From RPQJ01 sp963707145 (GTDB lineage: Bacteria > Pseudomonadota > Gammaproteobacteria > Steroidobacterales > Steroidobacteraceae): 64,000 bases of DNA. Each line of letters starts with the position of its first letter. Position 1 is the stretch's first letter. Location of the stretch: assembly GCA_963707145.1 (NCBI GenBank), contig CAVPOQ010000004.1, positions 792,508-856,507 of the forward strand, written 5' to 3'. Below the pieces are notes generated by a model. It saw only the letters and a program-made list of their open reading frames with translations. It did no database searches and was not told where the DNA came from. Positions 50,324-58,769 of the stretch are shown here, one piece after another. Position numbers and translations under genes: made by a program.

Positions 50324-51115
50324 GTGGCGACCCGCACCCGCTACATCATAGGGTTCACGGTGCTGAGCGTGCTGGCGGCCTTCCTGCTGCCGGCCATGCC
50401 CCAGCCCGTCTCGTACCACGATTTTGCCGATCACCGGGAGATGCTCGGGGTCGCCAACTTCCTCGACGTGGCATCCAACGTGGCATTCGTGGCGGCTGGC
50501 CTGGCGGGCCTTGCCGTCGTCCTGCGGCCACGCACGGTGTTCGAATCGAATCGCGAGCGCTGGCCGTACGCGGTGTTCTTTGCCGGAGTGGTGCTGACCG
50601 GGCTGGGCTCCGCCTACTATCACCTCGTGCCCGACAACGAGCGGCTGTTCTGGGACCGCCTGCCGATGACCATCGCCTTCATGTCGCTGATCGCCGCGCA
50701 GGTGGTCGATCGCATCGACACGAAGACGGGGCTCGCCCTGCTGGTGCCGATGCTGCTGGTCGGTGCGGCGTCGGTCCTCTACTGGCGGGCGACGGAGCGG
50801 GCGGGCGCCGGCAACGTCATGCCTTACGGCGTGTTGCAGGGATACTCGGTGGTGATCCTGCTGCTGCTGGCGCTGCTGCAGCCCTCGCGCTACACGCGGG
50901 GCAACGACATCTACTGGGTGTTCGCGGGCTACGTACTGGCCAAGCTTCTGGAGACGTTCGACAGGCAGGTGTTCGGGCTCGGCCACTTGGCCAGCGGCCA
51001 CACGCTCAAGCACCTTGCGGCCGCCTTCGCCGGCCTCGTGGTTTGCCGAATGCTGTGGCTGCGCACGCTGCAGTCGCGATCCCCCGGCGGTCGCCTCAGC
51101 GGCGTCGCGCCTTGA
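50324..51115 (+). CDS. Ceramidase-like (CREST superfamily) membrane protein
   Basis: A 263-residue protein from a GTG start 12 bp after the LapA-domain gene. About seven hydrophobic helices are seen. Conserved polar sites match alkaline ceramidase/CREST hydrolases: NFLDVASNVAFVAAG, the metal-ligand region GSAYYHLVPDNERLFWDRLP (Ser, His, Asp), and a C-terminal GHTLKHLAAA with two His. CREST enzymes are zinc-dependent intramembrane hydrolases of lipid amides. In a gammaproteobacterium the substrate could be a sphingolipid or another acyl amide. Its 3' end overlaps the convergent META lipoprotein gene by 20 bp. Confidence 0.78.
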   Translation: MATRTRYIIGFTVLSVLAAFLLPAMPQPVSYHDFADHREMLGVANFLDVASNVAFVAAGLAGLAVVLRPRTVFESNRERWPYAVFFAGVVLTGLGSAYYHLVPDNERLFWDRLPMTIAFMSLIAAQVVDRIDTKTGLALLVPMLLVGAASVLYWRATERAGAGNVMPYGVLQGYSVVILLLLALLQPSRYTRGNDIYWVFAGYVLAKLLETFDRQVFGLGHLASGHTLKHLAAAFAGLVVCRMLWLRTLQSRSPGGRLSGVAP

Positions 51116-51848
51116 TGGCACGAGCGTCGCCGGTCTGCAGGAGCAGGGCGCCGTCGGCTGCGATCGAGAACCTCTGCACGCCGCCGAGCGCGTCGAGGAA
51201 CCTGCGTTCCTGGTCCATCAGTGCCGCGTCGCACATCATCTTGGTGCCGGCACCCTTGGAAATGGCGAGTCCCTCGCCCGACAGCGCGTACTCGCTCATG
51301 AAGTTGTTGCAGGAGGCATGACCCGAAACGCGACCGTCCGGCGCAAAGTCGAGCGTCACGGTCGAACCCGCAACGAGCGGTACCCCGCCGATCTCCACCA
51401 CGCTCCACTCGGCGCCCTGCAGCAGGGACGCGGGGTCGCCGCCACAGCCCGTCAGGGTCTGCCCGCCAACGACGACCGTCACGGACTGCGGGTGAGGCAT
51501 GCCGCTCATCGAATCGACGCACAGCTGGTTGACGATCGTCGCCGTCAGTTCCCCTTGCGGGCTGCGGGCGAGGTATGTGGTCGTTCCGCCCGAAACATGG
51601 GCCGTCGGCGTGGCCGCAACGAGGCGGTCCTGCCCGAAGTTCGTGAGCAGGGTCAGTTCGGTGCCGCCAATGTCCAGCCGCCAGCTGGGCTCGTTGCCGG
51701 TGGCGCGAAACGACGTTCCGGCCGTCGCCGGCGATTGAACCTGTGCGACCGCCGGGGTCGCAGCGGCAGTGGGCCGGCCGGTGGAACAACTCGTCAGCGT
51801 CGTCGGCAACGCAACACAGATCGCCGCAGTCGTCAAAACGCGCAACAT
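51096..51848 (-). CDS. META-domain lipoprotein (HslJ/COG3650-like)
   Basis: 250 residues from ATG 51848. The signal peptide ends at a lipobox-like TSC (LPTTLTSCSTG). An N-terminal domain (FRATGNEPSWRLDIGG, CVDSMSGMPHPQSVTV with paired Cys) fits the COG3650-type lipoprotein. The C-terminal META domain has GAEWSVVEIGGVPL, LDFAPDGRVSGHASCNNF and GTKMMCDAALMDQERRFLDAL. This two-domain order is common in proteobacteria and is associated with envelope stress. It is the second META lipoprotein within 11 kb, of a different architecture from the one at 40385. Confidence 0.87.
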   Translation of the reverse strand: MLRVLTTAAICVALPTTLTSCSTGRPTAAATPAVAQVQSPATAGTSFRATGNEPSWRLDIGGTELTLLTNFGQDRLVAATPTAHVSGGTTTYLARSPQGELTATIVNQLCVDSMSGMPHPQSVTVVVGGQTLTGCGGDPASLLQGAEWSVVEIGGVPLVAGSTVTLDFAPDGRVSGHASCNNFMSEYALSGEGLAISKGAGTKMMCDAALMDQERRFLDALGGVQRFSIAADGALLLQTGDARAIKARRR

Positions 51849-51959
51849 GAACGCAACCCCTATGCCTGGAGGCAACTCGCGACGAGTCTAGCAGCAATCA
51901 ACTTTGCAGCGACGCGTGGTCCTGGGAGTTCGCGACATTGTTGGCCGGCTCCGCGTGCC

Positions 51960-52304
51960 TCACCTGGCCTCGCGCCTCTCCTGCGCCGCCATGTCGTGCT
52001 CGAGGAAGAAATTGACGAACGCTCGAATCGCGGCGATGGCGGCAAGTTGACCGATTTCATCCCAGCTCGGCGCGAAGGAAGTCTGGATGATGTCGGCCGC
52101 AAGCTGAAAGGTGAGCCCGGCAATCAGCCAGCGCGCATATTGAACGTAGCCACGATGGAAGTTGTGGCCGGCCCCCGACGGGTTGACCATCGCTCGCAGG
52201 GTCTGGACGAAAGCCTGGATCGTCCCGAAGGTCACGACCAGCAGCGCCATGATCTGGATGATCGTGACTACGTTGAAGGCAATGACCGCCAGCCAGTCTT
52301 TCAT
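51960..52304 (-). CDS. DUF1622 family membrane protein
   Basis: 114 residues starting at ATG 52304 with AGGAG upstream. Three hydrophobic segments are seen (VIAFNVVTIIQIMALLVVTF, WLIAGLTFQLAADIIQTSF, IGQLAAIAAIRAFVNFFLEH). The conserved middle RGYVQYARWLIAGLTFQLAADI and the ending FFLEHDM match DUF1622, a family of unknown function often found near stress genes. Its orientation matches the HAD-2H gene upstream, but 112 bp separate them. Confidence 0.85.
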   Translation of the reverse strand: MKDWLAVIAFNVVTIIQIMALLVVTFGTIQAFVQTLRAMVNPSGAGHNFHRGYVQYARWLIAGLTFQLAADIIQTSFAPSWDEIGQLAAIAAIRAFVNFFLEHDMAAQERREAR

Positions 52305-52416
52305 CAAGTTCTCCTGTATTGCTCAGGACGTTACGGGGCTGCGAGCAATGGATGTGCGATGGCACATGGTGGCCGCCGCTGCGATCGTGACTCCGCGGCG
52401 ACGCAGCCTCAGCGCT

Positions 52417-54051
52417 TCAAGCACATTCATGGAGTTTCTTCGCCGCGGTGCCGAACTGACCCAGCTGATAGACGGCTGCGCCTGCCGGCGAGAACGTGAA
52501 CGACTCGAACGGCTCAGCAAGCATCTTGTCGAGGTAGTCACGCGGCGCAATGCCCGTGGTGACGTGCGGACTGAAATGTTCGCCGGCCGACTTCTGCACG
52601 AACGTCGACACGTAATCGATCAGAAGCGGGTCGATGACGGGATCATCCGGCGTCGTGGAGAAGGCGTCCGAGAGGCCGGTTGCCACGGTGAAAGGGGCCA
52701 CGGCATCGATCAAGTCCTGCTGCAGTTCGCGCAGTGCAGCATTCGGCCGGGCGGTTATGCCCGCCAGTCCAATGCTGCCGCTCGGGATGTAGTAGTACTT
52801 GAAGGCCTCCATCCGCATGCCCGGCACGTCGACGCCGGCAAAGACCTTGCCGGCGGCAGCGAGGACCTTGTCCAGGTCCGCCGCGCGAACGAAACACTGG
52901 AGCAGCGTGACATGCGGACGGTGCGTCGCATCCAGCGCGAACCCTTTGGGGAAGACCTTCAACAGCCGGGCGTTGTTCGCTTCGGCACGCTGCAGCATCG
53001 TGGCGTCGGGCTCCAGCAGGATGTTGATGGCGGTGACCGCGCTCGACTCGAACGGGAACACCTGCTTCCAATCGTCCTTCATGCTGACGACGGTCCAGCC
53101 GGCTCTCTTCGCCTGCTCGAAAAGCGCCGGCGTGAAGGCCCCGAGCTGGGGCGTTGGCAAGCCCTGTGCCGGGCCGTAGGCGTATTCGCGTGCCGCGTCA
53201 TCGTGCAGCACGAGCAGTCCGAAGCGCGCGCCGCCGCTGCCCAGTGTGTATTCCAGCATCTGCTGGTCACCGACGGAGTTGCCGAAGGCTGCAGTGGGCG
53301 CGCGACCGATGTGCTGGTGGATGGTGACCGGCTTGCCGGCCTTGTCGTTGTTGAAGTTCAAGTGCGGCAGGCGCATGAGAACAGGTTTTCCGTCGCGCAG
53401 CTCGAATTTGGTCTTGATGCTGCTGCCAATGACCTGCTCGGGTGTGACGCCGTAGATGCGCTCAGCCCATTGGCGCACGAACTCGATGCCGCCGCCCGTG
53501 ACGATGTAGTTCCTGAACCCTTTGGCGCGCAGGTAAGCGAGCAGCTCGAGCATCGGCTGATAGGTCATCTCTGTGAACAGCCTGCCGGTCTGCGGATGCC
53601 TCGCGGTAGCGATCCAATCCTCGACGATGCGCCCGAACTCAACGGTGGTCATTCCCGCGTGGGTAGCCATGACTATTTCGAGCAGCGCCTCGTCACCGCC
53701 GGCGATCGTGGCCTTCAGATCCCCCTTGAGCAGCGAGGCGAACGGTTCCGTGGTCTTCCATTCGGGGTGCTGCGACTCAAGGGCCTTCACACGGTCGAGT
53801 GCGAAATACACTTGCACGGGAACCGGCGTCTCGCACCAGAGCGTCCCGTCGTTGTCGAAAGTGGCGATCCGTTCGGGGATGGGGACAAAAGATGACGAAC
53901 CTTCTCTTGTCACCTTTTCGAAGAAGCTGAGGATTCCCTGCTTCGTGGGCCCGTCGTTCCAGGAGGGAAGAGGGTCGGCGGCGAAGGCCGCGTCTGCGGT
54001 CGACAGCGGTCCGCGCATGGTTTTGGTGGGTGAGTCTTTCTTAATGGCCAT
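52417..54051 (-). CDS. HAD phosphatase fused to a 2H phosphoesterase-like domain
   Basis: A 544-residue two-domain protein. The N-terminal HAD domain (about residues 30-330) has motif I FDNDGTLW (nucleophile Asp66, Asp68), motif II YIVTGGG near 186, and motif IV GNSVGDQQML near 290, resembling exported phosphoserine-phosphatase-like proteins. The C-terminal domain (about 350-530) carries two HxT motifs, HRPHVTLL near 380 and FSPHVTTG near 495, the hallmark of 2H phosphoesterases (LigT/cyclic phosphodiesterase fold). The N-terminus retains AFAADPLPSWNDGP, as in secreted relatives, but without a hydrophobic signal core. Function is unknown, possibly sequential 2',3'-cyclic phosphate opening and dephosphorylation (inference). 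Confidence 0.82.
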   Translation of the reverse strand: MAIKKDSPTKTMRGPLSTADAAFAADPLPSWNDGPTKQGILSFFEKVTREGSSSFVPIPERIATFDNDGTLWCETPVPVQVYFALDRVKALESQHPEWKTTEPFASLLKGDLKATIAGGDEALLEIVMATHAGMTTVEFGRIVEDWIATARHPQTGRLFTEMTYQPMLELLAYLRAKGFRNYIVTGGGIEFVRQWAERIYGVTPEQVIGSSIKTKFELRDGKPVLMRLPHLNFNNDKAGKPVTIHQHIGRAPTAAFGNSVGDQQMLEYTLGSGGARFGLLVLHDDAAREYAYGPAQGLPTPQLGAFTPALFEQAKRAGWTVVSMKDDWKQVFPFESSAVTAINILLEPDATMLQRAEANNARLLKVFPKGFALDATHRPHVTLLQCFVRAADLDKVLAAAGKVFAGVDVPGMRMEAFKYYYIPSGSIGLAGITARPNAALRELQQDLIDAVAPFTVATGLSDAFSTTPDDPVIDPLLIDYVSTFVQKSAGEHFSPHVTTGIAPRDYLDKMLAEPFESFTFSPAGAAVYQLGQFGTAAKKLHECA

Positions 54052-54094
54052 CTCCCGTCTGTGCTGCTATCCACGCCGAGGGCAGGGGGAGGGA

Positions 54095-54188
54095 CCCGGG
54101 CGACCGATCTATCGGTGCCCGGGTACGCTGTAACAACGTGCCCGGCCCTCGGGCCGGGCACGGCCCCATCGCCGTGTGCGATGGGGCC
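54095..54188 (-). terminator. Three tandem stem-loops downstream of the arylsulfatase gene
   Basis: Read on the minus strand after the sulfatase stop: GGCCCCATCG pairs with CGATGGGGCC (54162-54171 with 54179-54188), then GTGCCCGGCC with GGCCGGGCAC (54138-54147 with 54152-54161) followed by GTTGTT, then CCCGGGC...GCCCGGG with an inner ACCGA/TCGGT (54095-54123). The first two are perfect 10-bp stems. They probably terminate the sulfatase operon or protect its 3' end. Confidence 0.6.
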
Positions 54189-54194
54189 GGCAGG

Positions 54195-55688
54195 TCAATG
54201 GTTGCCGCCGCCGCCTGCGGCTTCCAGGTCGCGCATCACGGCATCCAGGTTGAACGAGGCCGGCTTCTGCCGCGGCGGGAACTTCGTGAAGTTCTCGATC
54301 TGGCTGGCGACCACGGCCTGCATCATGTAGATGATGTATGCGTGTGAGATGAACCAGTCGTAGTAGGTGTTCGAGTTCTCGTCCGCGCGCTCGAACGGGT
54401 CACGGCGCAGGTGGAAGAGCTTAGGCCCGCGCAGCTTCACGAAGGGTTCAAGCCAGCACTGCAGCTGTTTGGCGCGCTGCTCCATCAGCACCACCTTCCA
54501 ATCCTGCATCCGGATCGCCAGGATGTCGCCGTCGTCGCTGATGTAGAAGAAGAAATTCCGCGGGCTCTCACCCACCTCGCCCTTCAGGTAGGGCAGCATG
54601 TTGAAACCGTCGATGTGGACCTTGAAGGTCTTCTCGCCGGCCTTGTGGCCGTTGAGAAGCTTCTGCTTGATGTCCGGCTCGCCGGCGGCGGCGAGGAAAG
54701 TCGCCAGCCAGTCCTGGTGGGTGACGATGCCGTTGAGCACCGTGCCTGCCTTGAACTGCCCCGGCCAGCGCACGAAGCACGGCACCCGCCAGCCGCCTTC
54801 CCAGTTGGTGTTCTTCTCGGAGCGGAACGGCGTGATGCCGGCATCCGGCCAGGTGTTGTAGTGCACGCCGTTGTCGGTGGAATACATGACGATGGTGTCG
54901 TCGGCGATGCCGAGCTCGTCGAGCTTGTTCAGCATCATGCCGATGTTCTCGTCGTGCGCGACCATCACGTCGTTGTAGTCGCCCTGGCCGCCGCTCTTGC
55001 CCTTGTGCTTTTCGGCGCAATGGGTGCGGAAGTGCATCGCCGTCGTGTTGTACCAGACGAAGAACGGCGTACCGGCCTTGTGCGCATCGTCGATGAAGCG
55101 CAATGCGTGCACGGTCGATTCGTCGTCAATGGTCTCCATGCGCTTCTTGGTCAGCGGCCCCGTGTCCTTGATGGTCTGCCCGCCCTTGCCATCGGCCTTG
55201 CAATGCAGCACACCGCGTGGCCCGAACTTCTTCCTGAACTCCGGGTTCTTCGGATAGTCCGGATCCTCCGGCTCTTCTTCGGCATTGAGGTGGTACAGGT
55301 TGCCGAAGAACTCGTCGAAGCCGTGCATCGTCGGCAGATGCTCGTCGCGGTCGCCGAAGTGGTTCTTGCCGAACTGGCCGGTGGCGTAGCCCAGCGGCTT
55401 GAGCAGCTCGGCCATGGTCGGGTCTTCCGCCTGAATACCATTGGTGGCGCCGGGCATTCCCACCTTGGTCAGTCCGGTGCGAATCGGGTTCTGACCGGTG
55501 ATGAACGCAGCGCGGCCCGCGGTGCAGCTCTGCTGCGCGTAGTAGTCGGTGAAGGCCACGCCCTCGTTGGCCACGCGGTCGATGTTGGGCGTGCGGTAGC
55601 CCATCTGGCCGCGGCTGTTGTAGCTGATGTTCCACCAGCCCACGTCGTCGCCCCAGAGGATCAGGATGTTCGGCTTTTTCGCTGGCAT
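54195..55688 (-). CDS. Cytoplasmic-type arylsulfatase (Cys-type, CTAGR motif)
   Basis: A 497-residue sulfatase. The N-terminal ILILWGDDVGWWN supplies the metal-binding Asp pair (14-15). The formylglycine site is QSCTAGRAAFITGQ with Cys55 and Arg59, a CxAxR variant accepted by radical-SAM maturases. GYATGQFGKNHFGD (Lys) and MYSTDNGVHYNTWPD (Asp-Asn metal ligands) follow, and the length is normal. No signal peptide is present, so the enzyme as read is cytoplasmic. An AAGGA site lies before the ATG, 12 bp after the corrected end of the maturase gene. It should hydrolyse a small sulfate ester, and its substrate is unknown. Confidence 0.92.
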   Translation of the reverse strand: MPAKKPNILILWGDDVGWWNISYNSRGQMGYRTPNIDRVANEGVAFTDYYAQQSCTAGRAAFITGQNPIRTGLTKVGMPGATNGIQAEDPTMAELLKPLGYATGQFGKNHFGDRDEHLPTMHGFDEFFGNLYHLNAEEEPEDPDYPKNPEFRKKFGPRGVLHCKADGKGGQTIKDTGPLTKKRMETIDDESTVHALRFIDDAHKAGTPFFVWYNTTAMHFRTHCAEKHKGKSGGQGDYNDVMVAHDENIGMMLNKLDELGIADDTIVMYSTDNGVHYNTWPDAGITPFRSEKNTNWEGGWRVPCFVRWPGQFKAGTVLNGIVTHQDWLATFLAAAGEPDIKQKLLNGHKAGEKTFKVHIDGFNMLPYLKGEVGESPRNFFFYISDDGDILAIRMQDWKVVLMEQRAKQLQCWLEPFVKLRGPKLFHLRRDPFERADENSNTYYDWFISHAYIIYMMQAVVASQIENFTKFPPRQKPASFNLDAVMRDLEAAGGGGNH

Positions 55689-55700
55689 GGTCTTGTCCTT

Positions 55701-57169
55701 TCAGTGATGACACAAACGCCGGGGCGCCTCGAAGCGACCCGGTTCGAAGAAATCTACGGCCCTGCGCTCCGCCGTCGGTTCGCGATCGACCCGGCTGAAG
55801 GGTGAAGCCGGCGCTCTTGTCGCCGTGGCAGAAGCGGAATTTCCTGCCGCTGCCGCAAGGGCAGGGCTGGTAAGCCCCTCGCCGGGCATCTTCTGCGGCA
55901 ACCGAGGCCATCACGTCGGCCGGCGGGCGGTTCTGGCGCAGCAGTTGCACCATGACGTTGAAGGTCGGCCCGGTGTGGGTGAAGAACAACTCGAGGCCCG
56001 GGCACAGGTAGTTCTGCCCCGGCTCTCCGTCGCGCGACAGCGCGAATCGGTCCTTGGGGCAGCCGCCGTTGCACCAGTTGCGGACCTTGCAACTCCGGCA
56101 CTGGGCCGTCAGCGTGTCGCGCTTGTCCTCGCCGAACTTGCGCTGCGCGGGCGAGGCCACCAGCTCGAGCATGTGGGTCTCATGGATGTTGCCGAGCTTG
56201 TACTTCGGCTCGACGAAGTGATCGCAGGAGTAGAGATCGCCGTTGTGCTCGAGCGCCGGGCCGTAGCCGCAGGTGGGCGCATGGATGCAGAGCAGGTGGC
56301 GGCCGAAGAAGGCTTCCAGCGTCACGTCGAAGAGCTGCACGTAGACCTGGCCCACGTCGTGGCGCACCCACTCCTCGAAGATTTCGATCAGGAAGCGGCC
56401 GTATTGCTCGGCCCCGACCGTGCGCTCTGTGACCAGGTTGCCGGTCTGGGTATACAGCAGGCGCTTCTTGCCGGCCTGCTCGCTCCAGCCCTTGTTGGCG
56501 ATGTCGATCGTCTGCTCGGTGGCGCGCTCGATGATCGGAATGAACTGCACCCACTTCGCGCCGAGTTCGTCGCGGAAGAAGCGATAGACGGCGCGGCCGT
56601 GGTGCTGGTTGGCGGCGTTGACGGTGCACAGGATGTTGAAGTCGACCTCGTGCTTGCGCAGGTACCGCCAGCCGCGCATCACCAGGTCGAACGTGCCCTT
56701 GCCGCGGCGGTCGACCCGGTAGGTGTCGTGCAGCTCGCGCGGGCCGTCGACGCTCAAGCCGACGAGGAAGTTGTGCTGCTTGAAGAACACGCACCAGTCG
56801 TCGTCGATCAGCAGGCCGTTGGTCTGGAAGGTGTGCTGAACGGTCTGCCCGGGACGGCGGTGCTTCTCGACCAGCTCGACCGCGCGGCGGAAGAACTCGA
56901 GCTTCATCAGCGTGGGCTCGCCACCCTGCCAGGCGACGGTGACCTGCGGCGTGCGGTGCGACTCGAGCAACTGGCGGATGTAGGCCTCGAGCGTGGCCTC
57001 GGACATGCGGTGCTTGTCGTTCGGGTACAGCGATTCCTTCGACAGGAAGAAGCAGTAGGTGCAGTCGATGTTGCAGGTGGACCCGCTCGGCTTGGCCAGC
57101 AGATGGAAGCCCGGCGGGGCGTTCGCGGGCAGCGGCGGGGTCGCGACGGTTGGGAGTGGCGGCAGTCAT
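55701..57169 (-). CDS. Radical SAM/SPASM sulfatase maturase with C-terminal SEC-C motif, two frameshifts
   Basis: An anSME-type enzyme that converts the sulfatase Cys to formylglycine. The ATG at 57169 shares its A with the DUF202 stop (TGATG), and after removal of one base near 57150 it reads MTAATPTVATPPLPANAPPG, then the radical SAM motif STCNIDCTYCFF (Cys 32, 36, 39). VAWQGGEPTLM, SVDGPRELHDTYR and the SPASM-type cysteines (CRSCKVRNWCNGGC) follow. A SEC-C zinc motif (YQPCPCGSGRKFRFCHGDK) is appended. Uncorrected, the frame runs on into the sulfatase gene. One more removal at about 55795-55820 makes it end at 55701, just before the sulfatase, with good codon usage. Length is then about 489 residues. 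Confidence 0.88.
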
Positions 57170-57609
57170 CACTCGACGCTCAGCAGCACGGAGAAAAAGG
57201 CAAAGATGCCGATGACGATCAGGACGCCCGTAATCGCGTAGAGCGGCGTCCTCCTCTGCATGCTGGCCACGCCGGCGATGGCTGAATACCCGCCGCTTCT
57301 CAGGTAGCTGATCAGCCGCTGATACTCGAACAGCGACGTGACCGCCGCTGCCACGCCGCAGAAGATCAGCGACAGGCTCAGATACCACGCCGCGCGCGGA
57401 AAGTAGACAGCCCTGCCGGGAACCTCCTGGACTCTCTGCAGAAACTGGAAAATCGTGAAACCGAAGCCGATCAGCGCGACGGCCGTGCGCATGTAGGCCA
57501 GCATCGTGCGCTCCACGGCGAGCCGCGTGCGCAGCCACGCGAAATGGCTGTCGGAGGTCACGCGGACTTCAAACCGCTCGGCCTGGCCGCTGGCCTGCGG
57601 GTCACTCAT
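57169..57609 (-). CDS. DUF202 (YidH-like) inner-membrane protein
   Basis: 146 residues. FAWLRTRLAVERTMLAYMRT followed by AVALIGFGFTIFQFL is the DUF202 signature. Two more hydrophobic helices (YLSLSLIFCGVAAAVTSLF and YAITGVLIVIGIFAFFSVLL) complete a three-TM protein. Function unknown. It is overlapped on both sides by coupled genes (ATGA with the upstream gene, TGATG with the maturase), so it is firmly part of the sulfatase operon. Confidence 0.9.
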   Translation of the reverse strand: MSDPQASGQAERFEVRVTSDSHFAWLRTRLAVERTMLAYMRTAVALIGFGFTIFQFLQRVQEVPGRAVYFPRAAWYLSLSLIFCGVAAAVTSLFEYQRLISYLRSGGYSAIAGVASMQRRTPLYAITGVLIVIGIFAFFSVLLSVE

Positions 57610-58109
57610 CGCCGGAGATCCCCGTCACGGTTGAACCACCAGCGCGCGGCTCGCGCGAACAGCCCGCGCAGCAGCAGATAGGGAACGAAGGCAAGCAGGA
57701 GCGCGATGATCACCGCCTCGGCCGGGTGGAAGCTGTTGAATTCGATCGCCTGGTAGATGCCGTCCATTATGAGTCCCAGCAGGATGATGCGCGCGGTAGC
57801 CACCAGTGCCTCGTTCAGGCGGACCGTGCGCTGTGCCGGGTCGGTGAGGGCGCCCACGAAAAACGGGCTGCGCCCGGTCCGCGCGTCAGCGACTCCATCG
57901 CGCCACGCGGCGATCGCCGCCATGGTCGGCTGCAGGAAGAAGCGGAAGACCATCGGCCCACCCGGGCGTTCGAACAGGTTCTGCCAGAGGCGGGTGCGAA
58001 CCTCCGCCGAGAAGCCGTACCAGAGCAGGCCGCCGACGACGAAAGCGACCATCAACCCGACCACCAGTCGAGCCAAGAATACCTGGGACTTAGTTACTTC
58101 CTTGACCAT
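57606..58109 (-). CDS. Membrane protein of unknown function, first gene of the sulfatase operon
   Basis: 167 residues from ATG 58109. Three or four hydrophobic stretches are seen (VFLARLVVGLMVAFVVGGLL, ALVATARIILLGLIMDGIYQ, EAVIIALLLAFVPYLLLRGL), and a loop containing PTMAAIAAWRDGVADAR. I do not recognise the family, although similar proteins occur beside DUF202. Its ATG directly abuts a 14-bp perfect palindrome, and it overlaps the DUF202 start (ATGA). An in-frame upstream extension lacks any protein-like pattern and is rejected. Confidence 0.78.
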   Translation of the reverse strand: MVKEVTKSQVFLARLVVGLMVAFVVGGLLWYGFSAEVRTRLWQNLFERPGGPMVFRFFLQPTMAAIAAWRDGVADARTGRSPFFVGALTDPAQRTVRLNEALVATARIILLGLIMDGIYQAIEFNSFHPAEAVIIALLLAFVPYLLLRGLFARAARWWFNRDGDLRR

Positions 58110-58122
58110 GTAATCGATTACA
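58109..58122. promoter_or_regulatory. LacI-family-type operator at the start of the sulfatase operon
   Basis: TGTAATCGATTACA is a perfect 14-bp palindrome with the central CG and TGTAA/TTACA arms typical of LacI-family operators (established family pattern). On the minus strand its TGTAAT could also serve as a -10 box with a start site near the ATG. It overlaps the first base of the start codon. No LacI regulator gene is in the window. Confidence 0.6.
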
Positions 58123-58769
58123 CCCTGCCAGGGGATTCCGTGGCCCAACGGGCTTGATGAACGAGAAGGAAAGCGACAACTGCAGCCCCGGCTCGGGCAG
58201 GGCCTTCTGCGCCACCGTGGCGGACAGCGCAGCACCGATTCTTACTTTATGGGCAGGACATGTCCAGTGCATTACAGGCATGCCGTGCATAGCGCGGAAG
58301 CATGGCATCGATCCTCCACGGAGGCATCCTGTTGCGGTCCGGGTCGAGCACGGCAGCCCGTCCGTATCGCCGATGCGACGGGGCGGATCCCGATTGCGCT
58401 GCGACGCAGCATGCTGGCCGGTTCCGCGACACACCTGCGGCCCTCTGTCATGATTTATCAGTGATCGCGGCGATAGCGTCGCGCGGCCGACGCCATCACG
58501 CCGACCACCAGTGCGATGAAAGCCGCACGTGCACAGAAGTTTTACTTCGTGATCACCACTCTATCGGGGTTCCACCGGGCACGTGTCGGAGTACCGCCCT
58601 GCCCAGTCCCCACTGTCATAGTCGCCCGCGTCAGGTGCCGGTGCCGGTGAGGAGCGGGCACAGGCTATGGAAGAGGTGCTATGCACTGCCTATACTCGTC
58701 CGCCTCGCTCGATGGCGAACCATGCAGCCATCATTGCATCTGCCCGCTTGGCATAGGCGTTCACCAACC
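58123..58769. other. About 650-bp non-coding region
   Basis: Several open frames exist but none has protein-like codon use or a ribosome site. In-frame upstream extension of the DUF389 gene across this stretch is rejected. The G+C is visibly lower than average in parts (around 58480-58560). It presumably carries the promoters for the divergent sulfatase operon and DUF389 gene. I see no RNA gene or repeat I can support. Confidence 0.5.

Noticed and set aside
55126..55700. Maturase frame running on into the sulfatase gene as a genuine long C-terminus
   Set aside because: Codon use becomes poor and the protein turns into a shadow of the sulfatase. The alternative frame ends just before the sulfatase ribosome site.
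58302..58769. Upstream extension of the DUF389 gene
   Set aside because: Low-complexity Arg/His/Cys-rich residues, and family members begin near the ATG at 58770.
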